A DNA stretch of 40,169 nucleotides from Candidatus Chloroploca asiatica (GTDB lineage Bacteria > Chloroflexota > Chloroflexia > Chloroflexales > Chloroflexaceae): NCBI RefSeq assembly GCF_002532075.1, contig NZ_LYXE01000116.1, positions 1-40,169 on the forward strand, written 5' to 3'. Position numbers and translations under genes: made by a program. Positions 1-7,327 of this stretch are shown piece by piece; position 1 is the first letter of the stretch; each line of letters begins with the position of its first letter. Under the pieces are notes generated by a model. It saw only the letters and a list, made by a program, of their open reading frames with translations, was not told the DNA's origin and did not search any database.

Positions 1-112
1 TTCCGAACGGCGTGAGGAATCTTCATTGCTACGCATGGAAGACCCCTCGCTCCGCTCGGGGTGACATGGCTGGCGCAGCGGGGTGACAAGGAGGATGCCT
101 TGGGCTTTATGT
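1..112. repeat. Diverged copy of the tandem repeat unit found at 18520-19155
   Basis: This stretch matches the 167-bp unit tandemly repeated near 18.5-19.1 kb: the motif TTCCGAACGGNGTGAGGAATC, then the palindromic CCCCTCGCTNCGCTCGGGG core, then GTGACATGGCTGG. It lacks a piece of the unit after about base 90. The family resembles the dispersed palindromic elements that translate as ERSEG-like peptides in many bacterial genomes. No gene is seen here. Confidence 0.8.
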
Positions 113-228
113 ACGCAACAAAGTGCTGATGATGCATTGCGATCTGCTCGGCGTTTCGTTCAGTTGACGCGCGATGTGCAAGCCCCGGTTTCCAACAAAG
201 AACCGGAAGATCGTGTCTCCGCGCCTCT

Positions 229-318
229 GCGTTAAAACCTCCGGAACGCCGTGGCGTCGGCCTTGCGCGACGGGTGGATTTTCTGCTCGTGGTGCGGTAC
301 ACTCATGGTCTGAGGGAA
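229..318 (+). repeat. 90-bp direct duplication upstream of cassette A (copy 1)
   Basis: These 90 bases recur at 1949-2038 with only two substitutions. Each copy ends shortly before a paralogous antitoxin-like gene (361-684 and 2074-2397), so gene and upstream region were probably duplicated together. The first part belongs to the dispersed GCGTTAAAACCTCCGGAAC repeat family. TACACT at 298-303 may serve as a -10 element, but no convincing -35 is seen. Bases 113-228 hold only a part-copy of the dispersed repeat from about 213. Confidence 0.85.
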
Positions 319-360
319 CTGATAGTGTGGGGTGATGCGAGCAGGAGAGAGGAGCACACG

Positions 361-684
361 ATGAACCCGTCCCTTGAACTAAAGCAGCAAACGCAAGAAT
401 TCCTCCGTGACACCGTGCCAGGCGAACAGGATCTCGATGCCAAGGTGCGTCACCTGATTGAAGCGGAGTATATGCGGCAATTGGGGCACTATCGACGGGT
501 TGATCTGACCCTCACCCACAAGTATGGCATGACCTTCAATGACTTCCTGGAGCAGTCCATTCCCCGTCAGAAGGAGTATTCCTGGGAAGTTGAGCAGGAT
601 GCCATGGATTGGGAAACCGCAATGGGCGGTATGGCAACCGTGGAACGCAAACTACGTGCCTTGCGGGAGACGACCCGTGAGTGA
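361..684 (+). CDS. Antitoxin-like small protein, cassette A
   Basis: This 107-residue protein is of unknown family. ATG 361 was chosen because a purine-rich GGAGAGAGGAG lies just upstream, and because the paralogue at 2074-2397 then has the same length. The two proteins share a C-terminal half built around AEYxRxLxxYRxxDxxLTxKYGMxF, followed by YxWEVExDAxxWETA. It is small and charged, with no membrane segment or signal peptide. The stop overlaps a downstream reading frame (GTG at 677) that looks like toxin debris. The antitoxin role is inferred from cassette structure and from neighbouring toxin-antitoxin pairs, not from a recognised domain. Confidence 0.6.
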   Translation: MNPSLELKQQTQEFLRDTVPGEQDLDAKVRHLIEAEYMRQLGHYRRVDLTLTHKYGMTFNDFLEQSIPRQKEYSWEVEQDAMDWETAMGGMATVERKLRALRETTRE

Positions 685-819
685 GCTTCATGAGCTTGCT
701 TTCGAAGCCGAGGAAGCCCTTCAGACCATATGGTTCCTCCGTTCGCTTGAAGAGGTTGAACGATTTTTACTTTTTTAGCGCGGGTGGAACAACTGCTGCT
801 TGAGAAAGACCTGCTGTAA
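677..819 (+). pseudogene. Probable remnant of the toxin partner, cassette A
   Basis: A GTG at 677 overlaps the antitoxin-like stop by 8 bases and opens a 33-codon frame that ends at 778. In another frame, the codons before the TAA at 817-819 encode a tail containing RVEQLLLEKDLL. This aligns with EVEQLLVEHELI at the end of the remnant behind the paralogous gene near 2.5 kb. Homologous C-terminal tails with broken frames suggest both cassettes once carried the same toxin gene and lost it by deletion and frameshift. Confidence 0.45.
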
Positions 820-844
820 CTCCGTGCTACCAGCAAGCCCCGGG

Positions 845-985
845 CGACACGGCGTTTTTGGTCTGTGGCGGGGGGAACGGCGGTGATCTTGACGCAAAGA
901 CGCGAAGGCGCAAAGGTAAAAAAGAAACTCTGCGCCTCCGTGTCTCCGCGCCTCTGCGTTAAAACCTCCGGAACGCCGTGGTGCC
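845..985. repeat. Dispersed repeat R2 between cassettes A and B
   Basis: The copy begins with GGGCGACACGGCGTTTTTGG and continues through GATCTTGACGCAAAGACGCG and AGAAACTCTGCGCCTCCGTG to CCTCCGGAACGCCGTGG. The ends are complementary (ACGGCGTTTT and AAAACCTCCGGAACGCCGT), so the element is partly palindromic. Related copies lie at 213-318, 1862-2038, 2569-2716 and 3975-4050. All five flank the small cassettes of this region and none was seen elsewhere in the window. Confidence 0.85.
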
Positions 986-1096
986 TGCAAAACAACCCCA
1001 GGACGATGGCCGCTATGCTATACTACCTCACCAGAAACCCTGGGAGACCGTCGGCGCATGCGGAGTTTGAACCGGCTCAGAAAACAGAGGTGTTCT

Positions 1097-1426
1097 ATGG
1101 ATAGAGTCGTCAGCGTTCTGGATATAGCCGAGCTACCGGCACACGAAATGCTCTCCATCCTCAGACAAGGAGCCATCGTCCGGCTCCCCTACCTGGAAGC
1201 ACGTTTCCACCAGGCGGAGGCGCAAGTTGCTCGCTTTGAAGAGCGCTACCAAACAACCCTGGCCCAGCTATCCGCCCAGGGCTTACCGGATGACGCAGAT
1301 TATCAGTTTCATGAAGACTTTATCGAGTGGGAATATTGGCACAAAGTCTGGCATGAAACCGAGATGATTGTGCGTAATGTCAGGCAGATCTTGCAATCGG
1401 CGGAGACACCCGTTGTCCACAGTTGA
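1097..1426 (+). CDS. Antitoxin-like coiled-coil protein paired with a DUF6516/TumE-like toxin
   Basis: This 109-residue acidic, helix-rich protein has a central stretch of heptad-like sequence (LEARFHQAEAQVARFEERY) likely to form a coiled coil. ATG 1097 is preceded by AGAGG. Its stop overlaps the start of the next gene by 14 bases, the tight coupling expected of a toxin-antitoxin operon in which the antitoxin comes first. A TGC-TATACT extended -10 lies at 1016-1024, without a clear -35. The antitoxin role, probably TumA-like, is inferred mainly from the downstream gene. Confidence 0.6.
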   Translation: MDRVVSVLDIAELPAHEMLSILRQGAIVRLPYLEARFHQAEAQVARFEERYQTTLAQLSAQGLPDDADYQFHEDFIEWEYWHKVWHETEMIVRNVRQILQSAETPVVHS

Positions 1427-1781
1427 ACGACGAGTGCAAGAGATTGAGCGAAAGTACGCCCATCTGGTGCATGACGTGGTAGTCCTCAGCCTGACGGATG
1501 AAACATTTCGCCTCATTCTTTACCTGCATAGTGGCTGCACGCTACGGGTCACAGAAAGATGGCGTGACCAGGTTCTGTTTCGATATAGCTATTACTGGCT
1601 AGCTAGTGACGCTAGCCTAAAAATTGGCTGGGACAATGTGCCTCACCACAGAGAATTGGAGAATTTCCCCCATCACAAGCATATTGGCGAGAAAGGCTGT
1701 AGAGTAGCATCCTACGAAACATCTCTTGACGATGTCATCGCCTTTATCGCAGCAGAAATAAACAGCGAGGATGGGTCATAA
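1413..1781 (+). CDS. DUF6516 (TumE-like) family putative toxin
   Basis: The product is about 122 residues if translation starts at TTG 1413, inside the end of the preceding gene. No ATG exists before the conserved core. The segment WDNVPHHRELENFPHHKH is typical of the DUF6516 family, which includes TumE-type mRNA-cleaving toxins. The histidine-rich WDN-PHH...FPHHKH block is presumed functional. The frame is intact, unlike the decayed partners in cassettes A and C. Translational coupling to the upstream gene and the short non-ATG start fit a repressed toxin. Identification rests on remembered family features. Confidence 0.65.
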   Translation: MSTVERRVQEIERKYAHLVHDVVVLSLTDETFRLILYLHSGCTLRVTERWRDQVLFRYSYYWLASDASLKIGWDNVPHHRELENFPHHKHIGEKGCRVASYETSLDDVIAFIAAEINSEDGS

Positions 1782-1861
1782 CGCGACAAAATACCGATCA
1801 CTTTTGGCAAAGCCAACTTCGTGGGAGCCCCTGAGCCTTGATGATCTGGAGCGCGTGGTGG

Positions 1862-2038
1862 CGGTGGTGCGGCGGTGATCTTGACGCAAAGGCGCAAAGG
1901 TAGAAAAAGAAACGCTGCGTCTCCGCGCCTCCGCGCCTCTGCGCCTCTGCGTTAAAACCTCCGGAACACCGTGGCGTCGGCCTTGCGCGACGGGTGGATT
2001 TTCTGCTCGTGGTGCGGTACACTAATGGTCTGAGGGAA
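1862..2038. repeat. Dispersed repeat R3 plus 90-bp duplication (copy 2)
   Basis: The left part (GGTGATCTTGACGCAAAGG to GCGTTAAAACCTCCGGAAC) is a copy of the cassette-flanking repeat, with a small internal expansion of the CTCCGCGC unit. Bases 1949-2038 duplicate 229-318 with two differences. The copy ends just before the second antitoxin-like gene. Confidence 0.85.
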
Positions 2039-2073
2039 TGACGTACATGATGCGCCGTTGGGAGGTGAACCAC

Positions 2074-2397
2074 ATGAGTAGAACCATTACGGTCTCTGAC
2101 GACTTGGTGCGCCGTCTGAACGACCTTTCCATTGCTCCGTCCGACGATCTTGCCGCCAGCCTACAGCGTCTTGTGGTCGCTGAATATCAGCGTCGTTTGG
2201 CACGCTACCGTCTGACCGATCATCAACTCACGCGCAAATATGGCATGTCCTTTGCGGCATTTGAGCACCAACAGATCACCAGGCAACACGGATACACATG
2301 GGAGGTCGAGTCAGATGCCATTGCCTGGGAGACGGCGGTCGATGGCATCGCGACCATGATGCAGGCGTTGGCAGGCGCGGGATCTCGAACATGGTGA
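2074..2397 (+). CDS. Antitoxin-like small protein, cassette C (paralogue of 361-684)
   Basis: ATG 2074 is preceded by GGGAGGTGAAC, a strong ribosome-binding site, and gives 107 residues, the same length as its paralogue. The N-terminus (SRTITVSDDLVRRLNDL) resembles the DNA-binding start of ribbon-helix-helix antitoxins. The C-terminal half carries the shared LTRKYGMSFAAF and YTWEVESDAIAWETA blocks. An upstream in-frame ATG at 2047 is less likely because it lacks a good ribosome-binding site. The downstream frame is a truncated toxin relic, so this antitoxin may be orphaned. Function is inferred. Confidence 0.65.
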   Translation: MSRTITVSDDLVRRLNDLSIAPSDDLAASLQRLVVAEYQRRLARYRLTDHQLTRKYGMSFAAFEHQQITRQHGYTWEVESDAIAWETAVDGIATMMQALAGAGSRTW

Positions 2398-2524
2398 ATG
2401 GCATCGACACCCTTTTGGCCAGCCCAACGTCCATGAAGCAACACCGGAAGGCATGTCGCGCCGACCCGTGATCCAGTTCATGAGCGAAGTTGAACAGCTT
2501 CTTGTGGAGCACGAGCTCATTTAG
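2393..2524 (+). pseudogene. Truncated toxin remnant, cassette C
   Basis: One frame, open across the end of the antitoxin-like gene, encodes a tail that includes HPFGQPNVHEA and then RRPVIQFMSEVEQLLVEHEL before TAG at 2522-2524. No start codon or N-terminal domain is present at this junction. The tail aligns with the end of the remnant in cassette A. It is read here as the 3' stub of a toxin gene after an internal deletion. An ORF of about 23 codons starting at an internal ATG is the only alternative coding reading. Confidence 0.45.
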
Positions 2525-2568
2525 AAGCGCAAGCCTGCGGACGTCTGAGCCGTTGCCCAGGTAAGGTA

Positions 2569-2716
2569 GACAAAGAAACTCTGCGCCTCCGTGTCTCTGT
2601 GGTAAACCCCAAAACGCCGTGGTACCAGGGCCTCGCCTGGGCGACACGGCGTTTTTGGTGTGGGTGGCGGGGGGAACGGCGGTAATCTTGACGCAAAGAC
2701 GCGAAGGCGCAAAGGT
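2569..2716. repeat. Dispersed repeat R4, permuted
   Basis: Here the AGAAACTCTGCGCCTCCGTG half comes first and the GGCGACACGGCGTTTTTGG to GACGCAAAGACGCGAAGGCG half comes second, the reverse order of R2. The two halves meet in a palindrome (AAAACGCCGTG...CACGGCGTTTT). The order fits the junction of two tandem copies, or excision and reinsertion. Confidence 0.8.
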
Positions 2717-2785
2717 TCAAAGCATCCCTGGTATAGCCCACCAAGATATGGTATCCTGCAAGGCACAGCAAGCATCGGAGGCCGT

Positions 2786-3178
2786 ATGCGAGCACACGTG
2801 ACCGAACAAAGCCTGATTGATCCCGAGCAGATGCGCCAGTATCGTGCCACAGCGCATCGGCGCATGGCCCAGCAGCGCGAGGCGCTGGAGGTGCGACGCC
2901 AGGCAGCGTGGCAAACCGCCCATCGTGCAGCGGTGCTGCTCAAGACCACATATGACGTCACGCGGGTGGTATTGTTCGGTTCATTGTCCCGCAATGAACT
3001 CTTTTCCCCCCACTCTGACATTGACCTGGTGGTGTGGGGCTTGGATGAGACCAGGTACTACCGCGCCGTCTCCCGACTCATTGACCTCGATCCATCGATC
3101 GCGATCGATCTGCTCCGCGCTGAAGCCTTGCCCACTGCCCTCGTGACCATGATCGAAACCACCGGTGTAACGCTATGA
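2786..3178 (+). CDS. MNT-type nucleotidyltransferase, antitoxin of a HEPN/MNT pair
   Basis: This 130-residue protein starts at ATG 2786, with GGAGG five bases upstream. The nucleotidyltransferase signature VVLFGSLSRNELFSPHSDID includes G65-S66 and the metal-binding pair D78/D80. A third acidic residue follows near D109 in SIAIDLL. In known HepT/MntA modules the MNT protein AMPylates and neutralises the HEPN RNase. The N-terminal 45 residues are a charged helix rich in Arg and Gln. Its stop overlaps the next start by 4 bases (ATGA), so the two are co-translated. The active-site residues are intact, so it could be catalytic. Confidence 0.85.
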   Translation: MRAHVTEQSLIDPEQMRQYRATAHRRMAQQREALEVRRQAAWQTAHRAAVLLKTTYDVTRVVLFGSLSRNELFSPHSDIDLVVWGLDETRYYRAVSRLIDLDPSIAIDLLRAEALPTALVTMIETTGVTL

Positions 3179-3657
3179 GCGCCTACACTGCGCTGGCCGG
3201 TCGCATGCAGGCATCGCTGCACGATCTAGAACAAGTCGTCAACCGCGCCGAAGCACTGCTGGGCAAAGCGCAGCAGCAAAATGACGTAGACTATCTCGAC
3301 GGCGTTGCGTTGAACCTGCACGGATTCTATGCTGGCGTGGAACGCATTTTCGAGGATATTGCGCGCACCCTGGACGAGAGTGTTCCAACGGGCTCGGATT
3401 GGCATCGTGATCTGCTGTTGCAAATGTCAGCAGCCATTGACGGTGTACGCCCCGCCGCGATCAGCCAGACGACCCGTTTCTCTCTGGACGAATATCGAGG
3501 TTTTCGTCACGTCGTGCGCAACGTCTATACCTTTAATTTACGCCCACTTCGCCTGCAAGAGTTGACGCAGAACCTGCGTCCATGTTATCAGCAACTCAGC
3601 ACCGAACTGGCGAGTTTCACCGCGTTTCTGCGTGATCTCGACAATACAGCGCCATAA
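3175..3657 (+). CDS. HepT-like HEPN-domain toxin
   Basis: This 160-residue all-helical protein is coupled to the MNT gene by an ATGA overlap. The block FRHVVRNVYTF (R111, H112, R115, Y118) matches the conserved region of HepT-like ribonuclease toxins, in which an Arg-X4-6-His-type motif forms the RNA-cutting site. The exact spacing here (RHVVRNVY) is the FRH-type variant, not the canonical RX4HXY. Length and position after the MNT gene fit the family. The likely role is an RNase neutralised by its partner, acting in stress or phage defence. The function is inferred. Confidence 0.75.
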   Translation: MSAYTALAGRMQASLHDLEQVVNRAEALLGKAQQQNDVDYLDGVALNLHGFYAGVERIFEDIARTLDESVPTGSDWHRDLLLQMSAAIDGVRPAAISQTTRFSLDEYRGFRHVVRNVYTFNLRPLRLQELTQNLRPCYQQLSTELASFTAFLRDLDNTAP

Positions 3658-3658
3658 G

Positions 3659-3797
3659 TAGTCTGTAACACAAGTTTTCTGCTCTCGGGCTTGGCTTCGA
3701 CAAGTTCAGCCAACGGCGGACGATGGGCGTTGCGAACGGACGGAGGCTGAGCCTGTCGAAGCCCCCGTTGGGATCAAGAAACGTACGTTACAGACTA
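3659..3797. mobile_element. MITE-like element 1
   Basis: It is bounded by an 11-bp perfect inverted repeat, TAGTCTGTAAC at 3659-3669 and its complement at 3787-3797. Inside is a second inverted pair, GGCTTCGACAAGTTCAGCC against GGCTGAGCCTGTCGAAGCC, of the common dispersed GCTTCGACAGGCTCAGC type. No coding capacity is seen. Confidence 0.55.
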
Positions 3798-3812
3798 ATA
3801 AGGCTGCTTGAG

Positions 3813-3966
3813 GCCGACTAAAACGCTTGGTGTGAGTTCTCGTCCACGGTTTTGCATCAGGATGCGGTACACGCGTAGCCTCCGCATCGCAAACGGGCGA
3901 AGTATGCATTTTTCGGCGGCGTCCCAGTGCGGCAAAAACGATCTCACACCAAGCGTTAAAGTCGGC
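3813..3966. mobile_element. MITE-like element 2 with 24-bp terminal inverted repeats
   Basis: The ends are GCCGACTAAAACGCTTGGTG... at 3813-3836 and the complement at 3943-3966. They pair over 24 positions with two mismatches, and the inner 15 bp (AACGCTTGGTGTGAG) pair perfectly. The 106-bp interior has no convincing ORF. Its size and termini suit a non-autonomous miniature element, but no transposase relative is in the window. Confidence 0.55.
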
Positions 3967-3974
3967 ATTCCGTA

Positions 3975-4050
3975 GGGCGCCAAGGTAGAAAAAGAAACGC
4001 TGCGCCTCCGCGTCTCCGCGCCTCTGTGTTAAAACCTCCGGAACGCCGCG
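3975..4050. repeat. Dispersed repeat R5, last cassette-flanking copy
   Basis: This is a part-copy of the cassette-flanking repeat (AAGAAACGCTGCGCCTCCGC through GTTAAAACCTCCGGAACGCC). It abuts the murJ stop codon and marks the right edge of the accessory region. Confidence 0.8.
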
Positions 4051-4053
4051 TTC

Positions 4054-5667
4054 TCAGCGAACCCGTGACCTCAGCGCCTCCGCCGGCGCCGCTCGCCCGA
4101 TGATGCTGAGCCCAAGATACGCCGCCCCCGCGAGCGCCAGCGCCCCAACCAACCAGGCGCTCAACGCGATCATATCCTTGGTCCACACATACGGGTGCGT
4201 TGCGGTCAGCGCTGGAATCGCTCCCTGGGAAACGATCGTCAGCAGTAGTAACCCCGCCCCGATGATCCCCGACGCGATCACCGCTACCCCGACACTCCGC
4301 CAGAGCGCTGGTTGCGCCCAGATGCCTGGGATAGCGTTGCCGAGCACCAGTAGCAGCAGCAAGGCTTCGATGTTGTTGGCAATGCTAAAGGCAAAGGCGA
4401 GGCTGGTGATGTCGTTGCCCGCACGCAGAAAGAAGGTGCCGAGGCTCAGGTTCAGCGCAACCTGGCCCATCCCGATCAGCACGGGTGTCCAGGTGCGCTG
4501 CATCGCATAGAAGGCGCGGATCAGGATCTCCGAGGTGGCAAAGGCCGGCAGCGCGAGCGCGTAGCCCATCAGGGCGTTCGTGGTGTGTTGCAGTGAGGCG
4601 GTGTCAAAGGCCCCCCGTTGAAAGAGCACGCGGCTGATCGGGAAGCCCAGGGTGAGCAGGATGGCCGTTGCGGGCAGGGTGAGCCAGAGAATCGTGCCCA
4701 GCGTCCGCCGAATGTCGTTGCTAAAGTCGTCGTAGCGCTCTTCGGCGACGAGCCGGGCGAGCCGCGGAAAGGCGACCTGGCTCAGGCTCAGCGAGAAGAT
4801 GCCGTACGGTAGCAGCATCAGTTGGTAGGCATAGCCAAGTCCCGCGACTTTGGCGGTGCCGTCGCTGAGCCGCGCCGCGAGCACGAGCGTGACGACGAGG
4901 CTGATGTGGGCGGCGGCCTGCCCGAGTACCCGTGGCCCCATCTGGCGGGCAATGCGCTTGACCTGTTCGATCCCGCGCCCTAGGTGGAGCCGTAGGCGCA
5001 TCTCGAGCGCATACAGCCCCGGGATCTGGACGAGCAGGTAGAAGAGGGCGCCAATCACGACGCCCCAGGCCATCCCCCAGATGCCGAGGCCGAACGCTTG
5101 CCCAACCAGTGCCCCCCCGATGATGCCAAGGTTGTAGATCGACGGCGCCATGGCGGGCAGCGTAAAGCGATCCCGTGCATTCAGTGCCGCCATCGCCAAT
5201 CCACCGAGCCCCAGCAACAGCGGCGAAAGCAGAAAGAGCCGCGTCAACTGCGTACTCAATTCCAGCGTGGCCTGATCAAAGTCCTGCCCACCATAGAGCG
5301 TGGTAATCAGCCACGGCGCAGCCAGGAAAATGACCACACTCGCCATACTCAAGATCAGCAGGGCCCAGGTGACTACCGCACTCGCCACGTGCCAGGCCCG
5401 CTCTTTACCGTCACGCTCCCACGTCTCAATAAAGACCGGAATAAAACTGCTGCCCAAGGCCCCACCAATAATCACCAGATAGAGCAGATCCACCACCGAA
5501 AAGGCCGTCCGATAGGCCGCCGCTTCCGCCGAGGTGCCAAAAAGATAGGTTGCCACCATATCGCGTAGCAACCCCGTCACCCGACTCAGCACAAAGCCGG
5601 CCATCACAATCAGACTATTGCCCAACGCCCCGCCGCGCACGCGGCGCACCAGCATCCCAAGTTGCAC
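4054..5667 (-). CDS. Lipid II flippase MurJ (MviN family)
   Basis: This integral membrane protein of the MATE/MOP superfamily has about 14 hydrophobic helices and moves lipid II across the membrane for peptidoglycan synthesis. The length of 537 aa is usual. Typical segments are LSRVTGLLRDMVATYLFG near the N-terminus, GGALGSSFIPVF in TM2, the LLPYGIFSLSLSQVAFPRLA block and RVLFQRGAF in the second half. The start is either GTG 5667 or ATG 5655. GTG 5667 has AAGGG at a reasonable distance, whereas the family core begins near the ATG. It is transcribed divergently from rpsT, whose -35 box overlaps the start region. The stop abuts a dispersed repeat. Confidence 0.95.
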   Translation of the reverse strand: MQLGMLVRRVRGGALGNSLIVMAGFVLSRVTGLLRDMVATYLFGTSAEAAAYRTAFSVVDLLYLVIIGGALGSSFIPVFIETWERDGKERAWHVASAVVTWALLILSMASVVIFLAAPWLITTLYGGQDFDQATLELSTQLTRLFLLSPLLLGLGGLAMAALNARDRFTLPAMAPSIYNLGIIGGALVGQAFGLGIWGMAWGVVIGALFYLLVQIPGLYALEMRLRLHLGRGIEQVKRIARQMGPRVLGQAAAHISLVVTLVLAARLSDGTAKVAGLGYAYQLMLLPYGIFSLSLSQVAFPRLARLVAEERYDDFSNDIRRTLGTILWLTLPATAILLTLGFPISRVLFQRGAFDTASLQHTTNALMGYALALPAFATSEILIRAFYAMQRTWTPVLIGMGQVALNLSLGTFFLRAGNDITSLAFAFSIANNIEALLLLLVLGNAIPGIWAQPALWRSVGVAVIASGIIGAGLLLLTIVSQGAIPALTATHPYVWTKDMIALSAWLVGALALAGAAYLGLSIIGRAAPAEALRSRVR

Positions 5668-5690
5668 GGACGGAACCCTTCTGCTATACT
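5662..5690 (+). promoter_or_regulatory. Promoter of rpsT
   Basis: The -35 box is TTGCAC (5662-5667), the spacer is 17 bp, and the -10 box TATACT (5685-5690) is extended by an upstream TGC. The 5' leader would be about 60 nt, with CCGGAGG before the start. The -35 overlaps the first codon of murJ on the other strand. Confidence 0.75.
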
Positions 5691-5754
5691 TAACCGTTAG
5701 CGGGAAGAATACAAAAACAAAGCGTAACCTGGATTATACCGGAGGTACCCATCC

Positions 5755-6015
5755 TTGGCGAACACACAGTCGGCAAAGAAGCGCATTCGGAGCAATGCAC
5801 GCAAACACGAGCGCAATACGGTCTATCGCTCACGCGTCAAAACAATGGTGAAAAAGGCCGAGATGTCGATCTTCAGCGGCACACCCGACGAAGAGGCCGT
5901 ACGCGACGCAATTAGCACGCTCGATAAAGCAGCCGTTAAAGGCATTATTCACAAAAACAATGCTGCCCGTCGCAAATCACGCCTGATGAAGAAACTCAAC
6001 GCTGCTAGCGCCTAA
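5755..6015 (+). CDS. rpsT: 30S ribosomal protein S20
   Basis: This 86-residue basic protein binds 16S rRNA in the small subunit. The sequence [20 protein letters not shown], then [12 protein letters not shown] and [17 protein letters not shown], is diagnostic. Translation starts at TTG 5755: the preceding GGAGG is about 12 bases upstream and there is no ATG before the conserved [12 protein letters not shown] initiation is known for S20 in other bacteria and is linked to autoregulation there. The gene is monocistronic, with its own promoter and a strong terminator, and is divergent from murJ and convergent with holA. Confidence 0.97.
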   Translation: MANTQSAKKRIRSNARKHERNTVYRSRVKTMVKKAEMSIFSGTPDEEAVRDAISTLDKAAVKGIIHKNNAARRKSRLMKKLNAASA

Positions 6016-6031
6016 CCAACACACCTTTTTG

Positions 6032-6074
6032 TTCAGGCCGCTAAGGGTGGCAAAGCCACCCTTAGCGGCCTGAA
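6032..6074. terminator. Bidirectional hairpin between rpsT and holA
   Basis: A 19-bp perfect stem (6032-6050 with 6056-6074) closes on the loop CAAAG. CTTTTTG lies upstream on the plus strand and no long U-tract follows on either side. The TAA stop of holA (6062-6064) lies inside the stem. Confidence 0.8.
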
Positions 6075-7027
6075 TGATTCCCGACGCACGTTTCCGCCAC
6101 AAAGAGCTCAAGTGCTGTCTCAGGCTGGATGCGTCCGGTTTTGGTGGCAAGGTCGAGTTCGAGCAGGCGGGCATGCAATTCGCTCAGTTCACCCGGCCCA
6201 AAGGCCCGCGCCTGTTCAATGGCCTTGCGCACGACAAAGGGCTTTTGCCCTAATTCGGCGGCAATCGCCTCAGGCCGCATGCGTTGGGCGACCAGTTCCT
6301 GGACCCCCAGGAGAATGCGGATCTGACGGGCGAGCATAAAGAGAATGTAGGTCGGGGCCTGACCATCTTCGAGCAGGGCGTGAGCCCCGCGTAGCGCCGC
6401 GCCGATGCGCCGCATACTGAGCTCATCGAGGAACGCAAAGAGATTCTGTTCCTGACTGTCTTGCACCAGCAGATCGACCGTTGCCGACGTGATCGTCCCC
6501 TTCCGCCCCACATAGGTCGCCAACTTCTCCAGTTCCGTCTGGAGCGTCCGCGGATCACCGCCGGCGAGCTCGATCACGTGCTGGGCAGCTGGTGGATCGA
6601 GGCGCACCCCAAAGCGCCGGGCGCGTTCCGTCACCCAGCGCACCAGCTCGCCGCCCTGGGGGGGCTGAAACTCGCGCAACTCCCCGCTCTTCTTCAACTG
6701 CGTAAAGAGCACACTCCGGCGGTCAACATCTTCGCCCTCAACAAACACCAGCAGACACGATGGGGGCACCCGCTCGAGGTACGCCCGCAACTCATCGCGC
6801 TCTTTGCCCGCCTTCGTATGCTTCAGCGCATCGCTGACAATGACCAGGCGCTGATCGGCCAGGAAGGGCATCGCCTCACACGCCGCCGCCAGCGTCTCTA
6901 GCTTCAGCCGCCGCCCATCGAGCCGACTAATATTCAACTCTGCCACGTCCACCGGCACACGCGCACACAACTCGGCAACCGCCTCACTGCGCGCCAGTTC
7001 ATCAGGGCCGTAGAAGAGATAGAGCAT
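6062..7027 (-). CDS. holA: DNA polymerase III subunit delta
   Basis: This 321-residue clamp-loader subunit opens the beta sliding clamp. The N-terminus MLYLFYGPDELARSEAV matches the usual nucleotide-fold start (YLLYG-DE). The middle segment LAGGDPRTLQTELEKLATYV is the conserved delta motif GDxRxxxNELEKL, and the C-terminal collar domain follows (FMLARQIRILLGVQELVAQ). Length and domain order are normal. ATG 7027 is the first start before the conserved YLFYG. No strong ribosome-binding site is seen. Its stop codon is buried in the terminator shared with rpsT. Confidence 0.93.
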   Translation of the reverse strand: MLYLFYGPDELARSEAVAELCARVPVDVAELNISRLDGRRLKLETLAAACEAMPFLADQRLVIVSDALKHTKAGKERDELRAYLERVPPSCLLVFVEGEDVDRRSVLFTQLKKSGELREFQPPQGGELVRWVTERARRFGVRLDPPAAQHVIELAGGDPRTLQTELEKLATYVGRKGTITSATVDLLVQDSQEQNLFAFLDELSMRRIGAALRGAHALLEDGQAPTYILFMLARQIRILLGVQELVAQRMRPEAIAAELGQKPFVVRKAIEQARAFGPGELSELHARLLELDLATKTGRIQPETALELFVAETCVGNHSGR

Positions 7028-7289
7028 ACCATACCGTCCAGAGGAAAAAATTACCTCGGCATGCCGTGAATGGGTCAGTTTCGAACCTGCAAGCGCAGGT
7101 GGGTGCCCGCCTGTGAGTATCTGCGGCCCGCCGCATAACTCAACTCGTTAGAGCAAAGCTCCCATCGAAACAGTGTTGGCTCAAAACACATACCCACCCA
7201 CGGGCAGCCGAGGATACCCTGATCCTACCACGACCGCGCACGTTACGCAAGTAGGGCCGAAGCACCCCTCTTTTCTTTTTGCCCCCAAA
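7028..7289. other. Intergenic region upstream of holA
   Basis: No gene was recognised in these 262 bases. A stretch near 7070-7090 looks like a tRNA T-loop (GTTTCGAACCTGC), but no acceptor or anticodon arm can be folded around it. A small GAGC-AAA-GCTC hairpin lies near 7151-7161. The holA promoter must lie here, but no near-consensus pair was found. Confidence 0.5.
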
Positions 7290-7327
7290 GGGATGAAGGT
7301 GAGGGCGTCAGCCCTCACCTTCATCCC
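7290..7327 (-). terminator. Hairpin at the end of the M28-like gene
   Basis: A 17-bp perfect stem (7290-7306 with 7311-7327) has a 4-nt loop. The stop codon of the minus-strand gene (7321-7323) lies within the stem. Only TTT follows on the minus strand, so termination may be moderate. Confidence 0.7.

Noticed and set aside
997-1024. Full sigma-70 promoter for cassette B
   Set aside because: Only the extended -10 is convincing; no -35 hexamer sits at suitable spacing.
7060-7160. tRNA gene on the minus strand
   Set aside because: A GGTTCGAA-like T-loop is present but no acceptor stem, D-arm or anticodon arm can be built around it.
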